DNA of 63,846 nt from positions 1-63,846 of the forward strand of contig JAHHQU010000004.1 of NCBI GenBank assembly GCA_020026225.1, in the 5' to 3' direction. The position numbers were made by a program, and so were the translations under genes. Positions 36,593 through 45,570 of the stretch are shown here, one piece after another. Source of the DNA: Phocaeicola sp. (GTDB taxonomy: Bacteria; Bacteroidota; Bacteroidia; Bacteroidales; Bacteroidaceae). The notes beneath the pieces are model-generated. The model was not told the origin of the DNA. It made no database searches and worked only from the letters and a program-made list of their open reading frames with translations. Numbering within the stretch: position 1 is the first letter of the stretch; each line of letters begins with the position of its first letter.

Positions 36593-38731
36593 TTAGAAGT
36601 ACAAGTAGCGGTTGTCTACCACTTCTGCTTTTTGATACAAATCATTCAAGATTTGCTGGCCTGCCATACGGATAGCCATGTTGTTCAAAAGTTCTTCTTC
36701 TTTCTTAGTATCCAATTTTTCAGAACCGCTTACTCGGTTGTATACCTGAACCATGTAAACACCTGCGTTACCTTTGATAGGAGTGCTTACCTTGTTCAAA
36801 GCTGTTTTAGAAGCAGCAGCGCTGACTGCAGGTTCGCTGGCACGAGTTACAGCAATGTATGCAGGAGCATTGAATGTGATGTGTTTTACAGAATCGCTTA
36901 CAGCATTCTTCATGGCTTTCACCTGATCCAATGAAGAGCAGTTCTTCATGTCAGCCATGATTTTTTCTGCTTTCTTGTTGTTACGGATTTCTGCACGTAA
37001 CATATCAGCTACAGTGTTGATGTTGCGGTATCCTGCTGGATTGATTTTTTCAAGAGCAACTACCATCATGTGGTCGTTGTCACCGCATTCGTAAAGTGAA
37101 GAAACTTCACCTTCTTTTGCAGAGAAAATCCAACGGATTACTTCGCGAGTAGAATGAACGCCGCCTACATAGTGTTCAGCTGCAGAGAAGTCAGCACGTG
37201 GCATTACGGTATAACCGTTTTCTTCTGCATTCTTGTTCATGTCTTCAATTGTAGTGTTCTGAGCTACGAATTGGCTGAACTTGTTGTATGCATCGTTGTA
37301 TGTTTCTTTGCTGAATTCTACATTACGTTTGATTACAGCTACTTTGTATTTGTCTTGGATAGCTTTCTTGTTCAATACCTGAAGAATAATGTTAACCTGA
37401 CCAATTTTCAAGTTAGTAAATTCTTTTGTTGGCTGGTTGATCAAAGCTGAAATCAATTTCAAGTTGTCGTCATTGATTGATGCACCTTCCCAGCTTCTTG
37501 CATTTACCCAAGTAGCTTCACCGTTCTGACCATAGATCTGAGCGATTTTTTCGAAGTCTGCACCTTTCTTCAATGCATTGTAGATACTATCTGATAAAGC
37601 TTCAGTCTTTTCTACGCTTTCAGCAGCAACTTGAATCTGACGGAACTGGATTGAGTCTGCAGCTTTTGTCTTTTCCAAAATTCTGAAGGCGTTGAATGAG
37701 TCATCTGTTTGGTTGTAGTAAGGACCAAAAACTTCATTAACAGCAACTGAGTCCAAACGAGCTACAACATCTGTTGGAAGAACATCTTTGTTTACAGGAA
37801 TGTCACTGTATGCAATGGCAGAACCTGTAGTGCGGATGAATGTAGAAAAATCTTTAGTTGTTGAAGCCAATAGTTCGCTGTATTCTGTAACTTCTTGATT
37901 AACGGCTTGGCGGTCTTCGTCTGATGGAAGAACGTGTACGTCGATGAAGCGGATGTTACGAGTTTCAGCCAACTGCTTGAACTGTTCCTTGCGTTCGTTG
38001 TAAAGCGCTTTGATTTCATCGTTTGAAACGGTAACAGTTGAGTCGCTGATAGAAGCATAAGGTATGCCGGCTAAAAGCACATCACTCTGTTCGTTGCTGC
38101 CATTGAATGCATATTCAGCAGCTACTGGATTAGAAATCAAAGAACGAGTGATCAAGTTCTGGTATTTTTCAGCCAATACGCTCTGTCTCAAAGATTTTTC
38201 GATGAATTTCCAGAAGTTGCCCATAGTCTGATAGTATTCATAATACTGTGAAGACATTTGATTCTTGCTGATGTTTGAATAGTCAACCAAGAATTTTTTC
38301 AGCATGTCTTTATCGAATGCACCAGTTTGTGGGTTGCGGAAAGGAGTCTGCATCAACAACGGATGAGAACCTTCTTCGATGATAGCTTGAAGTTCAGCAT
38401 CTGTTACTGTCAAACCTAATTTAGCTGCTTGTTCAGCAATCAACTGATTGTTAACGTAGTTCATCCAAACTTGGTCTTTTACGTTGTCAAGCTGCTGTTC
38501 ATTAAGAGAATTCAATCCGTTTGTTAATTTGATAACTTCGCTAAGTTCATCTACCAATTTCTGGTAGTCTTGTGCTGAAACGGTTTCTCCATTTATCTCT
38601 CCTACATCCTGTCTTCCTTGATGTGGCTGGAGTATTTTCCATGCGTCACCTGCGATAAATGCAAACAAGGCAAGACCGATAACAATGACCAAAAGGGGTC
38701 CTTTGCTTCTAATTTTTTGTAATGTTGCCAT
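36593..38731 (-). CDS. SurA/PpiD-type peptidylprolyl isomerase
   Basis: The 712-residue protein has a short cytoplasmic N-terminus, one transmembrane anchor (LLVIVIGLALFAFIAGDAW, about residues 14-32), a SurA-like chaperone region with INGETVSAQDYQKLV, and a parvulin-like rotamase region around residues 345-450. PpiD and SurA relatives help fold outer-membrane proteins leaving the Sec translocon. The topology (anchored, periplasmic bulk) is that of PpiD. It is last in a minus-strand run starting at coaX, so it joins barrel-protein and LPS-transport genes. Confidence 0.88.
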   Translation of the reverse strand: MATLQKIRSKGPLLVIVIGLALFAFIAGDAWKILQPHQGRQDVGEINGETVSAQDYQKLVDELSEVIKLTNGLNSLNEQQLDNVKDQVWMNYVNNQLIAEQAAKLGLTVTDAELQAIIEEGSHPLLMQTPFRNPQTGAFDKDMLKKFLVDYSNISKNQMSSQYYEYYQTMGNFWKFIEKSLRQSVLAEKYQNLITRSLISNPVAAEYAFNGSNEQSDVLLAGIPYASISDSTVTVSNDEIKALYNERKEQFKQLAETRNIRFIDVHVLPSDEDRQAVNQEVTEYSELLASTTKDFSTFIRTTGSAIAYSDIPVNKDVLPTDVVARLDSVAVNEVFGPYYNQTDDSFNAFRILEKTKAADSIQFRQIQVAAESVEKTEALSDSIYNALKKGADFEKIAQIYGQNGEATWVNARSWEGASINDDNLKLISALINQPTKEFTNLKIGQVNIILQVLNKKAIQDKYKVAVIKRNVEFSKETYNDAYNKFSQFVAQNTTIEDMNKNAEENGYTVMPRADFSAAEHYVGGVHSTREVIRWIFSAKEGEVSSLYECGDNDHMMVVALEKINPAGYRNINTVADMLRAEIRNNKKAEKIMADMKNCSSLDQVKAMKNAVSDSVKHITFNAPAYIAVTRASEPAVSAAASKTALNKVSTPIKGNAGVYMVQVYNRVSGSEKLDTKKEEELLNNMAIRMAGQQILNDLYQKAEVVDNRYLYF

Positions 38732-38826
38732 TGGTTTTTATAATTTTTTGTTTATTGTTTTCTAAAAGACTGCACGAAGATACAAAAAATGCAGTTCACA
38801 CACTATAAACTGATAAAAAAAAACGT

Positions 38827-40083
38827 TTAATTTTGAACTTTCAATTTTACAAGTTCTATCTTCGTTGCCGTAACTTTAATTATCTTAAATTGGAATTTTC
38901 CTATCTGTATGATTTCATGTGCTTTAGGGAAGCTTTGGAATTCATGCAAGATGAGTCCGGCTATCGTTTGATAGTCGTCGTTTTCAGGAAGATCCAAACC
39001 GAAATCTTCATTGGCTTTTTCTATCTCTAGTCTGCCTGCAAAGACGTATTCGTTTTCACCGATTGCTTTAGCGATTGTTGAATTGGTGTCGTGTTCGTCT
39101 TCAATGTCTCCTAAGATTTCTTCTACCAAGTCTTCTAATGAAACGATGCCTGAAGTGCCTCCAAACTCGTCTACTACAACTGATAACGTACGTTTCTGCT
39201 GCATAAACAATGTCATCAGTTTATGTGCACTCATCGTTTCAGGAACGATAGGAATGGTTCGGATATTGTTTTTCCAGTCGGGCTGGTTTTTGAACATTTC
39301 AGATGAATGGATGTATCCGATGACGTTATCTATGTTCTCTTTGTAGACTATCACTTTGCTGATTCCGCTTTCTACGAATGTCTTTTTCAATTCTTCAATG
39401 GAAGTGTCAATGTCTACGGCTATTATCTCGGTTCTCGGAATCATACAGTCGCGTAACTTGACATTGGAAAAGTCTAATGCATTTTGGAATATTTTGATTT
39501 CTGTATCAATCTCTTCCTGATTGGCCGACTCTTCAATGCTGCTTTGTATGAAGTAGTCGAGATCTACCTTGGAAAAGGCCTTGTCTCTGTCTTCCTTATT
39601 TATATGTGTACCGGTAAGTCGAAGCATTCCCGTTGAAATTAGGGAAGCAAATCGGCTGATAGGATAAAGCACTACATAGCAGATAAAGGTAGGTAATGCG
39701 AAGAGCCTTAAGGTGAAGTTCGGGTTAATCTTAAAGAGCGTTTTCGGCATGAACTCTCCGGTCACGAGAATGATAAGAGTGGAAACGATGGTTTCTATGA
39801 AAACTAACATCGCTTTATTGGTGATGATTCCGACTAATACATACTGCTCAATGAGTTGTGCCATGAGAATACCATAGATTACCAGTGCAATATTGTTTCC
39901 CACCAGCATGGTAGATATAAAATTGTTAGGGTGCTCGTAGAAATTAGATAAAATCCGTGTTGTGAAATTATTTCCACGTTCCATTTCAAAGCGGAGCTTG
40001 TTGGATGAAACGAAGGCTATTTCCATTCCCGAGAAGAAAGCGGAAAAAACCATTGAAATAAGTAATTGTATGATAAGTCCCAT
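38827..40083 (-). CDS. CNNM/DUF21-CBS hemolysin-family membrane protein
   Basis: The 418-residue protein has an N-terminal DUF21 membrane domain with 3-4 helices (residues 1-150), two CBS domains (about 200-320, with MIPRTEIIAVD), and a CorC_HlyC transporter-associated domain at the C-terminus. Related proteins are Mg2+/Co2+ exporters (CorC, MpfA) or, in gliding Bacteroidetes, GldE. In non-gliding gut species cation export is more likely. It lies 15 bases after lptC. The old name hemolysin should not be taken as a function. Confidence 0.85.
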   Translation of the reverse strand: MGLIIQLLISMVFSAFFSGMEIAFVSSNKLRFEMERGNNFTTRILSNFYEHPNNFISTMLVGNNIALVIYGILMAQLIEQYVLVGIITNKAMLVFIETIVSTLIILVTGEFMPKTLFKINPNFTLRLFALPTFICYVVLYPISRFASLISTGMLRLTGTHINKEDRDKAFSKVDLDYFIQSSIEESANQEEIDTEIKIFQNALDFSNVKLRDCMIPRTEIIAVDIDTSIEELKKTFVESGISKVIVYKENIDNVIGYIHSSEMFKNQPDWKNNIRTIPIVPETMSAHKLMTLFMQQKRTLSVVVDEFGGTSGIVSLEDLVEEILGDIEDEHDTNSTIAKAIGENEYVFAGRLEIEKANEDFGLDLPENDDYQTIAGLILHEFQSFPKAHEIIQIGKFQFKIIKVTATKIELVKLKVQN

Positions 40084-40098
40084 AATGACGGTTCTATA

Positions 40099-40713
40099 TT
40101 ATTTTTTGGCAGTGGTGTCTACTGGTGCGGTATCTTCAATTGAGAAAATGCCTTGCGGTTTGTTTATTTGGTATTCTGTCATACTTTGGTTGGAAGTAAA
40201 TCCGATGCCAGTAAGAATTTTGTCCAATTGCTCTATGCGAATGAATTTGCTGGAGTAAATTTTCTCATCTCTTTGATCCCAAAACATCTGTTCGGTATTG
40301 AATTTATCTCCTTGCTGGTTCTGAATTTGGACATTTCCCCTTAGCTCCCAAGTTTTTTTAGGCTCATAATAATAGGCGGTGTCAGCTTTGATGCTGGCAT
40401 CAATATTAAATAAGGTATCAAATTTCTCCAAGTAGATTCCTTTTTCAAAAGCCCAAAATGACGGTTTCCTGTTTGCATAGACCAGCCATTCTTCTGTTAT
40501 GATTTTGTAGCGAATGTAGCCTGAGTCTGAAACCAGCGATTCCACTCCCAATGTGCTCATATCGGGTAGGGAGTCACTTTCACTCACAGCCGCTTCCATA
40601 TCCAACTTTTTTCCACCACATGAGGGTAAAAAAAGAAACATAACAGTTGCCCAAAAGGCAACTGTTATGTTTAATAAAGTTCTGTATTTCAATTTTATTT
40701 GTCTTTCTGACAT
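40099..40713 (-). CDS. lptC: LPS export periplasmic protein LptC
   Basis: The ATG at 40713 gives 204 residues (MSERQIKLKYRTLLN); the frame extends to 40752 but would overlap the TPR gene. One N-terminal hydrophobic segment ends in a possible lipobox (LPSCGGKK). The remaining LptC/OstA-like beta domain includes ADTAYYYEPKKTWELRGNV, typical of the beta-jellyroll of Lpt bridge proteins. LptC links the inner-membrane LptBFG exporter to LptA. The gap to the TPR gene is 4 bases, so the two are co-transcribed. Confidence 0.82.
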   Translation of the reverse strand: MSERQIKLKYRTLLNITVAFWATVMFLFLPSCGGKKLDMEAAVSESDSLPDMSTLGVESLVSDSGYIRYKIITEEWLVYANRKPSFWAFEKGIYLEKFDTLFNIDASIKADTAYYYEPKKTWELRGNVQIQNQQGDKFNTEQMFWDQRDEKIYSSKFIRIEQLDKILTGIGFTSNQSMTEYQINKPQGIFSIEDTAPVDTTAKK

Positions 40714-40717
40714 AAAA

Positions 40718-42079
40718 TTATCTGATGGTTGTTGTTTCACCGATCCATCCACCGATAGTTACAGAGTTGCCTTTCTTTAAGCCTAAGAAGAACAAATCTT
40801 CATCTTTCGGAGTGTGGCCAGCATAAATTCTAATCAGTTCGTTTGCTTTATCAGTTACGCTTGGGTCAACGCTCTTTGCACGCTGAAGTTTATCCAATAC
40901 AGCAAAGAATGTACATTTGTTCAAAGCTGCTTCGTCGCTCCAGTTAGGGCTAGATGCGTACATCTGAGCAATCAAGATATAAGCATCACCATATTCCTTC
41001 TTGATAGAAATAGCTTTGTTAGCATACTGTTTTGCTTTGCTAAGCTGTTTTTTGCTGAAGAGGATAACGGCAGCATTGTAGCTGTATTCAGCTTTCTTGT
41101 CAGGATCCTGTTCCAATTCAACGGCCTGGTCGAAATAGTTGATACTCTTGTCGATATCACCTTTCTTATAGTACATGTAACCGCAACCTGCAGCTGTTTG
41201 AGAAGTAGGTTCGATAGCATGAGCTGCTTCAGCAGCATCGAAGTAAGCCTGTTCGTTGGTACATTTCAAGAGCTGCATTACAGAGATAACTTGTTTCAAG
41301 TAATCTAAGTTAGTCTTGTTTTCTGCAACTTTAGGACCATAGATAGACTGCAAGTTTTCGCAGCTGGCAGCACCACTGTTGATGAAGTATGCGTCAACAT
41401 TATCTTTTGCAATCTTCAAGTTCTTTTTATCTCTTTCCTTTTTAGCAGCCTTGTAAGCAGCGTCTGCCAATCTTGATGCTGTTAAATAGTCCTGAATGAA
41501 CTGTTCTTTGTGTGTATCGTCAGTTTTCAATTTACGTGAAGAGATATCCATCATATCCATGAACATGAAGTAGTCTGCATTTTCTTTATCCAATGCAACA
41601 GCTTCTGTAACCATCTGGTATGCTTTGTTGATATCAACTTTGCTACCAGAGAAGATGATGTAATCGTGAGCCTTCATACCCAAAACTGAACCTTTAGAAG
41701 AAGGAGTTCTAACGATTTTGTTCAACTGATCCAAATATTTGATTCGCTGGTCATGTACAGCCATCAATTCATCAAGATAAACTTTTTGCTGTGCAGCGTC
41801 TTTTGAAGACTGAATCAAAGCACGAAGAATCTTAGCACCATTAGTATAGGTACCAACCTGAGCGAAAGGAGCTTCTGTGAAAACAGCCTTCCAAGGATTG
41901 TATGCGTCCTTAAAGTTGTTTGTCTTTACATACTCAGTATAAATACTGATATTCTGTAAACAGCGGATACTGTCTTCTCCGTGGCCGAATCTTGACCCGT
42001 CTTCTACTCCTTTTTGTGCAAATGCAGCTGTTGCACCAAATGATAGTGCGCACAGTAAAGTAAACGTCTTAATTCTCAT
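40718..42079 (-). CDS. Exported tetratricopeptide-repeat protein
   Basis: The 453-residue protein has a Sec signal peptide (MRIKTFTLLCALSFGATAAFAQ) and mainly helical repeats, with clear TPR units around residues 290-375 (AAGCGYMYYKKGDIDKSINY; AAVILFSKKQLSKAKQYANK). It is likely periplasmic and a scaffold for envelope assembly. It sits between the beta-barrel gene (32-base gap) and lptC, so a role in outer-membrane protein or LPS delivery is plausible but unproven. Confidence 0.8.
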   Translation of the reverse strand: MRIKTFTLLCALSFGATAAFAQKGVEDGSRFGHGEDSIRCLQNISIYTEYVKTNNFKDAYNPWKAVFTEAPFAQVGTYTNGAKILRALIQSSKDAAQQKVYLDELMAVHDQRIKYLDQLNKIVRTPSSKGSVLGMKAHDYIIFSGSKVDINKAYQMVTEAVALDKENADYFMFMDMMDISSRKLKTDDTHKEQFIQDYLTASRLADAAYKAAKKERDKKNLKIAKDNVDAYFINSGAASCENLQSIYGPKVAENKTNLDYLKQVISVMQLLKCTNEQAYFDAAEAAHAIEPTSQTAAGCGYMYYKKGDIDKSINYFDQAVELEQDPDKKAEYSYNAAVILFSKKQLSKAKQYANKAISIKKEYGDAYILIAQMYASSPNWSDEAALNKCTFFAVLDKLQRAKSVDPSVTDKANELIRIYAGHTPKDEDLFFLGLKKGNSVTIGGWIGETTTIR

Positions 42080-42111
42080 CGTATATAAATTTAATTGTTC
42101 ATTGTTTATTG

Positions 42112-43371
42112 TTAATTAACTCTCCATTTCATAAACCAAGGTTCGTTGAATGTAAGACCCAGTTTGATGACGAAGCGGTCTTCTTTCAACAAGTTTGCTG
42201 CAGTAGGCTTGAATTTAGCATACTGTCCTGTAATGCTAAGCATGGTGCGGCGTTGAAAGAGGTAGAGTGGGAAACCGAAACCGGCCGTTACTCCATATTC
42301 TTTGGGTCCGTCACCTTCTATTGTCTTCAAATACGGGCTGGTATAATAAGCACCTACTCGATAAGAAATTCTTCCAGCATAATTTCTTCCGTTCTTTTTG
42401 GGTGTATATTCTGCACCCAAAGCTATGCGGTTACGATCATTGTATGCTCCTTCTTTGTTGTCGTATTTAGCTTTCGACCATTTTTGAAGGGTGTAGTCTA
42501 AACCAACGGTAAGCATGTTCTTCAAATCATAGGTTACACCTGCACCAAATGTGTGAGGTATGCTGTAACCATCCTTAAAGGCCTTCTCTGTCGTGTTGCT
42601 AAAAGCTCCGTTGTCAGTTATCTGCATGCCTTTCTGTTCTGAAACGCTCAAGTCGTGACCTAAGCCATAAACAAGACCGACAGTCAGTTTGTTGTCCATG
42701 TTCAGTGTCTGGGTATACTGAACGCCTAAATCCAATTTGTAACTTTTAGTTCTTCGCTTGTCATATTTGATGAAAGCATCTCCTTTATTGCTAAAAGTTG
42801 TAGTTGTCTGATAGGTCTGCTTGCCAAATAAGTAGCCGATATTAGCACCTACCGATAAATTATCCAAAATCTTGAATCCCAATCCTAAAAAGACGTTTTG
42901 CATGCCTCCTTCTCCGGTGAAGGTGTTCATTGCCATTACATCTTCATTCCCTATTACTTTATCAGTTACAGAAAACGTATAACCGACCGTTGAATATGGG
43001 GTCAAACCGAATGCCAATCCCAATCTAGGATGTAATCGGAATTGCATTACAAGATAATCAAAACTTGAATTTTTAGCATTGGTTTTATAGCCTTTTTCCT
43101 TATAATTGGATGCTTTCAGGGAAAAACCTGCATCAAACATGAATGACAATGAGTCAACGGAACTGTAGGATGCTGGGTTCATCGGGTTGACGTTACGATT
43201 GCTTCTCAATCCATATCCAATCCCTCCCATGGCTGCATTATTCGTAAATATCTGATCAGACAAATCGCCTAAACCATACCTCGTATAAGGAGAATTAGTG
43301 CTATTTTGAGCAACAGCTGCTAGTGAGCCGCAAACAAACATCGCGCTAATAAGTGCTTTCTTACTTAACAT
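42112..43371 (-). CDS. Outer-membrane beta-barrel protein
   Basis: The 419-residue protein starts with a signal peptide (MLSKKALISAMFVCGSLAAV ending before AQ) and continues as alternating amphipathic strands rich in Tyr, Gly and aromatic residues, for example GLGFKILDNLSVGANIGYLF. This resembles FadL/OmpP1-like or PorV-like barrels. It ends in NEPWFMKWRVN rather than the classical aromatic residue. It overlaps the coaX 3' end by 11 bases. The transported substrate is unknown. Confidence 0.75.
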   Translation of the reverse strand: MLSKKALISAMFVCGSLAAVAQNSTNSPYTRYGLGDLSDQIFTNNAAMGGIGYGLRSNRNVNPMNPASYSSVDSLSFMFDAGFSLKASNYKEKGYKTNAKNSSFDYLVMQFRLHPRLGLAFGLTPYSTVGYTFSVTDKVIGNEDVMAMNTFTGEGGMQNVFLGLGFKILDNLSVGANIGYLFGKQTYQTTTTFSNKGDAFIKYDKRRTKSYKLDLGVQYTQTLNMDNKLTVGLVYGLGHDLSVSEQKGMQITDNGAFSNTTEKAFKDGYSIPHTFGAGVTYDLKNMLTVGLDYTLQKWSKAKYDNKEGAYNDRNRIALGAEYTPKKNGRNYAGRISYRVGAYYTSPYLKTIEGDGPKEYGVTAGFGFPLYLFQRRTMLSITGQYAKFKPTAANLLKEDRFVIKLGLTFNEPWFMKWRVN

Positions 43372-44086
43372 TATAATTCAAAATTCTGTTTAAACCTTTC
43401 AATACTAAAAATCTATCTGCAAATATGATACTTTTTAAATTGGTATCAAAAGAAAATTTATCTCCTCCCGTTAAAAAAACCAAAAGGTTGGGATATTTCT
43501 TCTGCATTAGTGTTATATAACCTTCTATCTCAAATTCCATACCTTTGATGACTCCTGTACGGATAGCTGTCTCTGTATCGTAGCCGAAGACTGGCGTTTC
43601 ACCGCTTCGGTCGATGAGTGGAAGCTTGTCACAGCAAGCATTCAAGGCCTTGAATCGCGTATAGATGCCTGGCGAAATGTTTCCTCCTCGATAATTTCCT
43701 TCCGAGTCAATGAACTCGTAAGTTACAGCTGTACCTGCGTCAATCACCAAAAGGTCTCGGTTGGGACACATGTAATTAGCACCCACTACTGCGGCCAGAC
43801 GGTCCATTCCAAGCGTTTCCGGAGTTCTGTACTTATTGGTTATCGGTACAGGAACCTGATGGTTCAGCTCTAAAATGGGAAAAGGAAGCTTCGCTAATTG
43901 GCGGCGAATCGTACCGCTTAAGGTAATTACGGAGGCGATGATCCCGTTTTCAATAGGGTATTTATGATAGAGCATGGCGAGGCAGTCTAATGAATGATTA
44001 GAACCTCGGATTACTTCTACCAAATCGTCTTTGTCGAATACGGCTAATTTCGCAACAGTATTACCTATATCTATAATTAGATTCAC
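43361..44086 (-). CDS. coaX: Type III pantothenate kinase
   Basis: The 241-residue cytoplasmic kinase has the ASKHA-fold motifs of CoaX: LIIDIGNT at the N-terminus (phosphate 1 loop), DRLAAVVGA, VIDAGTAVTYEF (phosphate 2) and GGNISPGI. It phosphorylates pantothenate in the first step of coenzyme A synthesis, typically insensitive to CoA feedback and requiring a monovalent cation. It heads the envelope gene run and is transcribed divergently from the Lnb-like gene. Confidence 0.93.
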   Translation of the reverse strand: MNLIIDIGNTVAKLAVFDKDDLVEVIRGSNHSLDCLAMLYHKYPIENGIIASVITLSGTIRRQLAKLPFPILELNHQVPVPITNKYRTPETLGMDRLAAVVGANYMCPNRDLLVIDAGTAVTYEFIDSEGNYRGGNISPGIYTRFKALNACCDKLPLIDRSGETPVFGYDTETAIRTGVIKGMEFEIEGYITLMQKKYPNLLVFLTGGDKFSFDTNLKSIIFADRFLVLKGLNRILNYNVK

Positions 44087-44156
44087 GTCCTTTATTTTAA
44101 ACTCTCTGCAAAGTAAAACAAAAAAAGTTTATGAACGGCTATATTACTTGGGATTT

Positions 44157-44189
44157 GTTGCGAAATCTTGATAAAATGGCGTATTTTTG
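44157..44189 (+). promoter_or_regulatory. Candidate promoter of the Lnb-like gene
   Basis: GTTG (44157-44160) lies 21 bases before TATTTTTG (44182-44189). The predicted start is about 70 bases upstream of the ATG at 44265, in the divergent gap with coaX. Confidence 0.45.
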
Positions 44190-44264
44190 CAGCAAAATAT
44201 TAAAAAACGTACGACTTAGCATGTCTAAAGTATCGTCGTATTGTCTTATGCAACTCTGCTTGAT

Positions 44265-45461
44265 ATGAAAAGAATGTGGATTTTCCTTTGGGGGGTATTG
44301 TTTGGCCTTTTCGCATCTGTGAATGCGCAAAAGCCCGATAGCATCCGATTCAGTCTCTTGACTTGTGCTCCAGGAGAGGCTATTTATGAACTGTTCGGAC
44401 ATACGGCAATCCGTTATCAGAATTTTACCCGAACTACCGATATCGTTTTTAATTATGGAATGTTCAGTTTTGACACTCCTCATTTCGTCTATCGGTTTGT
44501 CAAAGGAGAAAATGACTATCAATTAGGTATCAATTCGATGGCTGGATTCAAAGCTTCTTATGCTCATAGGGGGTCATCGGTCTATGAACAGGAACTGAAT
44601 CTTACCACAGAAGAGAAAATCAAACTGAAGAATCTCTTGCTGGATAATTTCCGCCCGGAAAATCGTGTGTATCGGTACAATTATTTTTACAATAACTGCA
44701 CCACTTGTGCTCGTGATCAAATAGAACGTTGCGTTACCGGTCAAATTGTTTATCCGCATGTTGAGTCGGACAAAACTTTTCGTGAAATAGTGCACGAATT
44801 TTCCATTGGTTCTCCATGGGACCAATTGGGAATGGATCTCTGTTTGGGAGAAGAAGCGGACCGTCCCATTGGTATCCGTTTGCAGATGTTTGCTCCTTTT
44901 TATTTGCGGAAATTTGTTTCAGAAGCCTATATTGAACGGGAAGATGGAACACGCCGTCCGTTAGTCGTCAAGGAGGTTGCCGTAGTGGATGTAGAACCGC
45001 AGCAGACCGAGCCTGGTTTCCCCTTGTCGCCGATGGCATGTGCCGTATTGTTCTTGCTCGTGAATATCGGAATCGCTTTTCTTCAAGTAAGGAGGAATAA
45101 GATTTATAAAGCTTGGGACCTATTATTATATGGGGCGCAAGGGCTGGCCGGATGCATCATTGCTTTTTTATTTTTCTTTTCCTCGCATCCTACAGTGGGG
45201 TCTAATTGGATGATAATTCTTTTCAATCCATTGCCTCTTCTCTTTATTCCTTGGACGCTTTTCTTGAGAAGGAAGTGCAAAAAAGACTACTTTTCGTATC
45301 TAAATGTTTTTTATTTAACATTTTTTACGATTCTTAGTCCGCTTATACCGCAGGAATTTAATTTAACAGTATTACCTTTGGCCCTCGGTTTACTTGTGAA
45401 CGGAATCAGCCATTTGGTTGTTTGCCGGAATGTGAAGGAAAATGATTCGAAGAATGCATGA
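44265..45461 (+). CDS. lnb: Lnb-like lipoprotein N-acyltransferase (DUF4105)
   Basis: The ATG at 44265 gives a 398-residue protein; an in-frame TTG at 44241 is unlikely. A signal peptide (cleavage after VNAQ) precedes a periplasmic DUF4105 domain with His46 in FGHTAIR and Cys145/Cys148 in NNCTTCARD. About four or five transmembrane helices follow (residues 245-390). DUF4105 proteins of Bacteroides have been reported as Lnb, which N-acylates diacyl lipoproteins and replaces Lnt. No Lnt homologue is seen here. It precedes a phosphatase-superfamily gene and secA. Assignment rests on recalled family knowledge, not on a search. Confidence 0.75.
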   Translation: MKRMWIFLWGVLFGLFASVNAQKPDSIRFSLLTCAPGEAIYELFGHTAIRYQNFTRTTDIVFNYGMFSFDTPHFVYRFVKGENDYQLGINSMAGFKASYAHRGSSVYEQELNLTTEEKIKLKNLLLDNFRPENRVYRYNYFYNNCTTCARDQIERCVTGQIVYPHVESDKTFREIVHEFSIGSPWDQLGMDLCLGEEADRPIGIRLQMFAPFYLRKFVSEAYIEREDGTRRPLVVKEVAVVDVEPQQTEPGFPLSPMACAVLFLLVNIGIAFLQVRRNKIYKAWDLLLYGAQGLAGCIIAFLFFFSSHPTVGSNWMIILFNPLPLLFIPWTLFLRRKCKKDYFSYLNVFYLTFFTILSPLIPQEFNLTVLPLALGLLVNGISHLVVCRNVKENDSKNA

Positions 45462-45570
45462 CGTACGGTGATTTCAGCGATAGTTGGAATCCCAGGCGGA
45501 GGGTGGATTCAAGAAAATACCTCTGAAAAGACGTTCGGCAATCGTCAAGTAATAGAAATGAAATAATAAC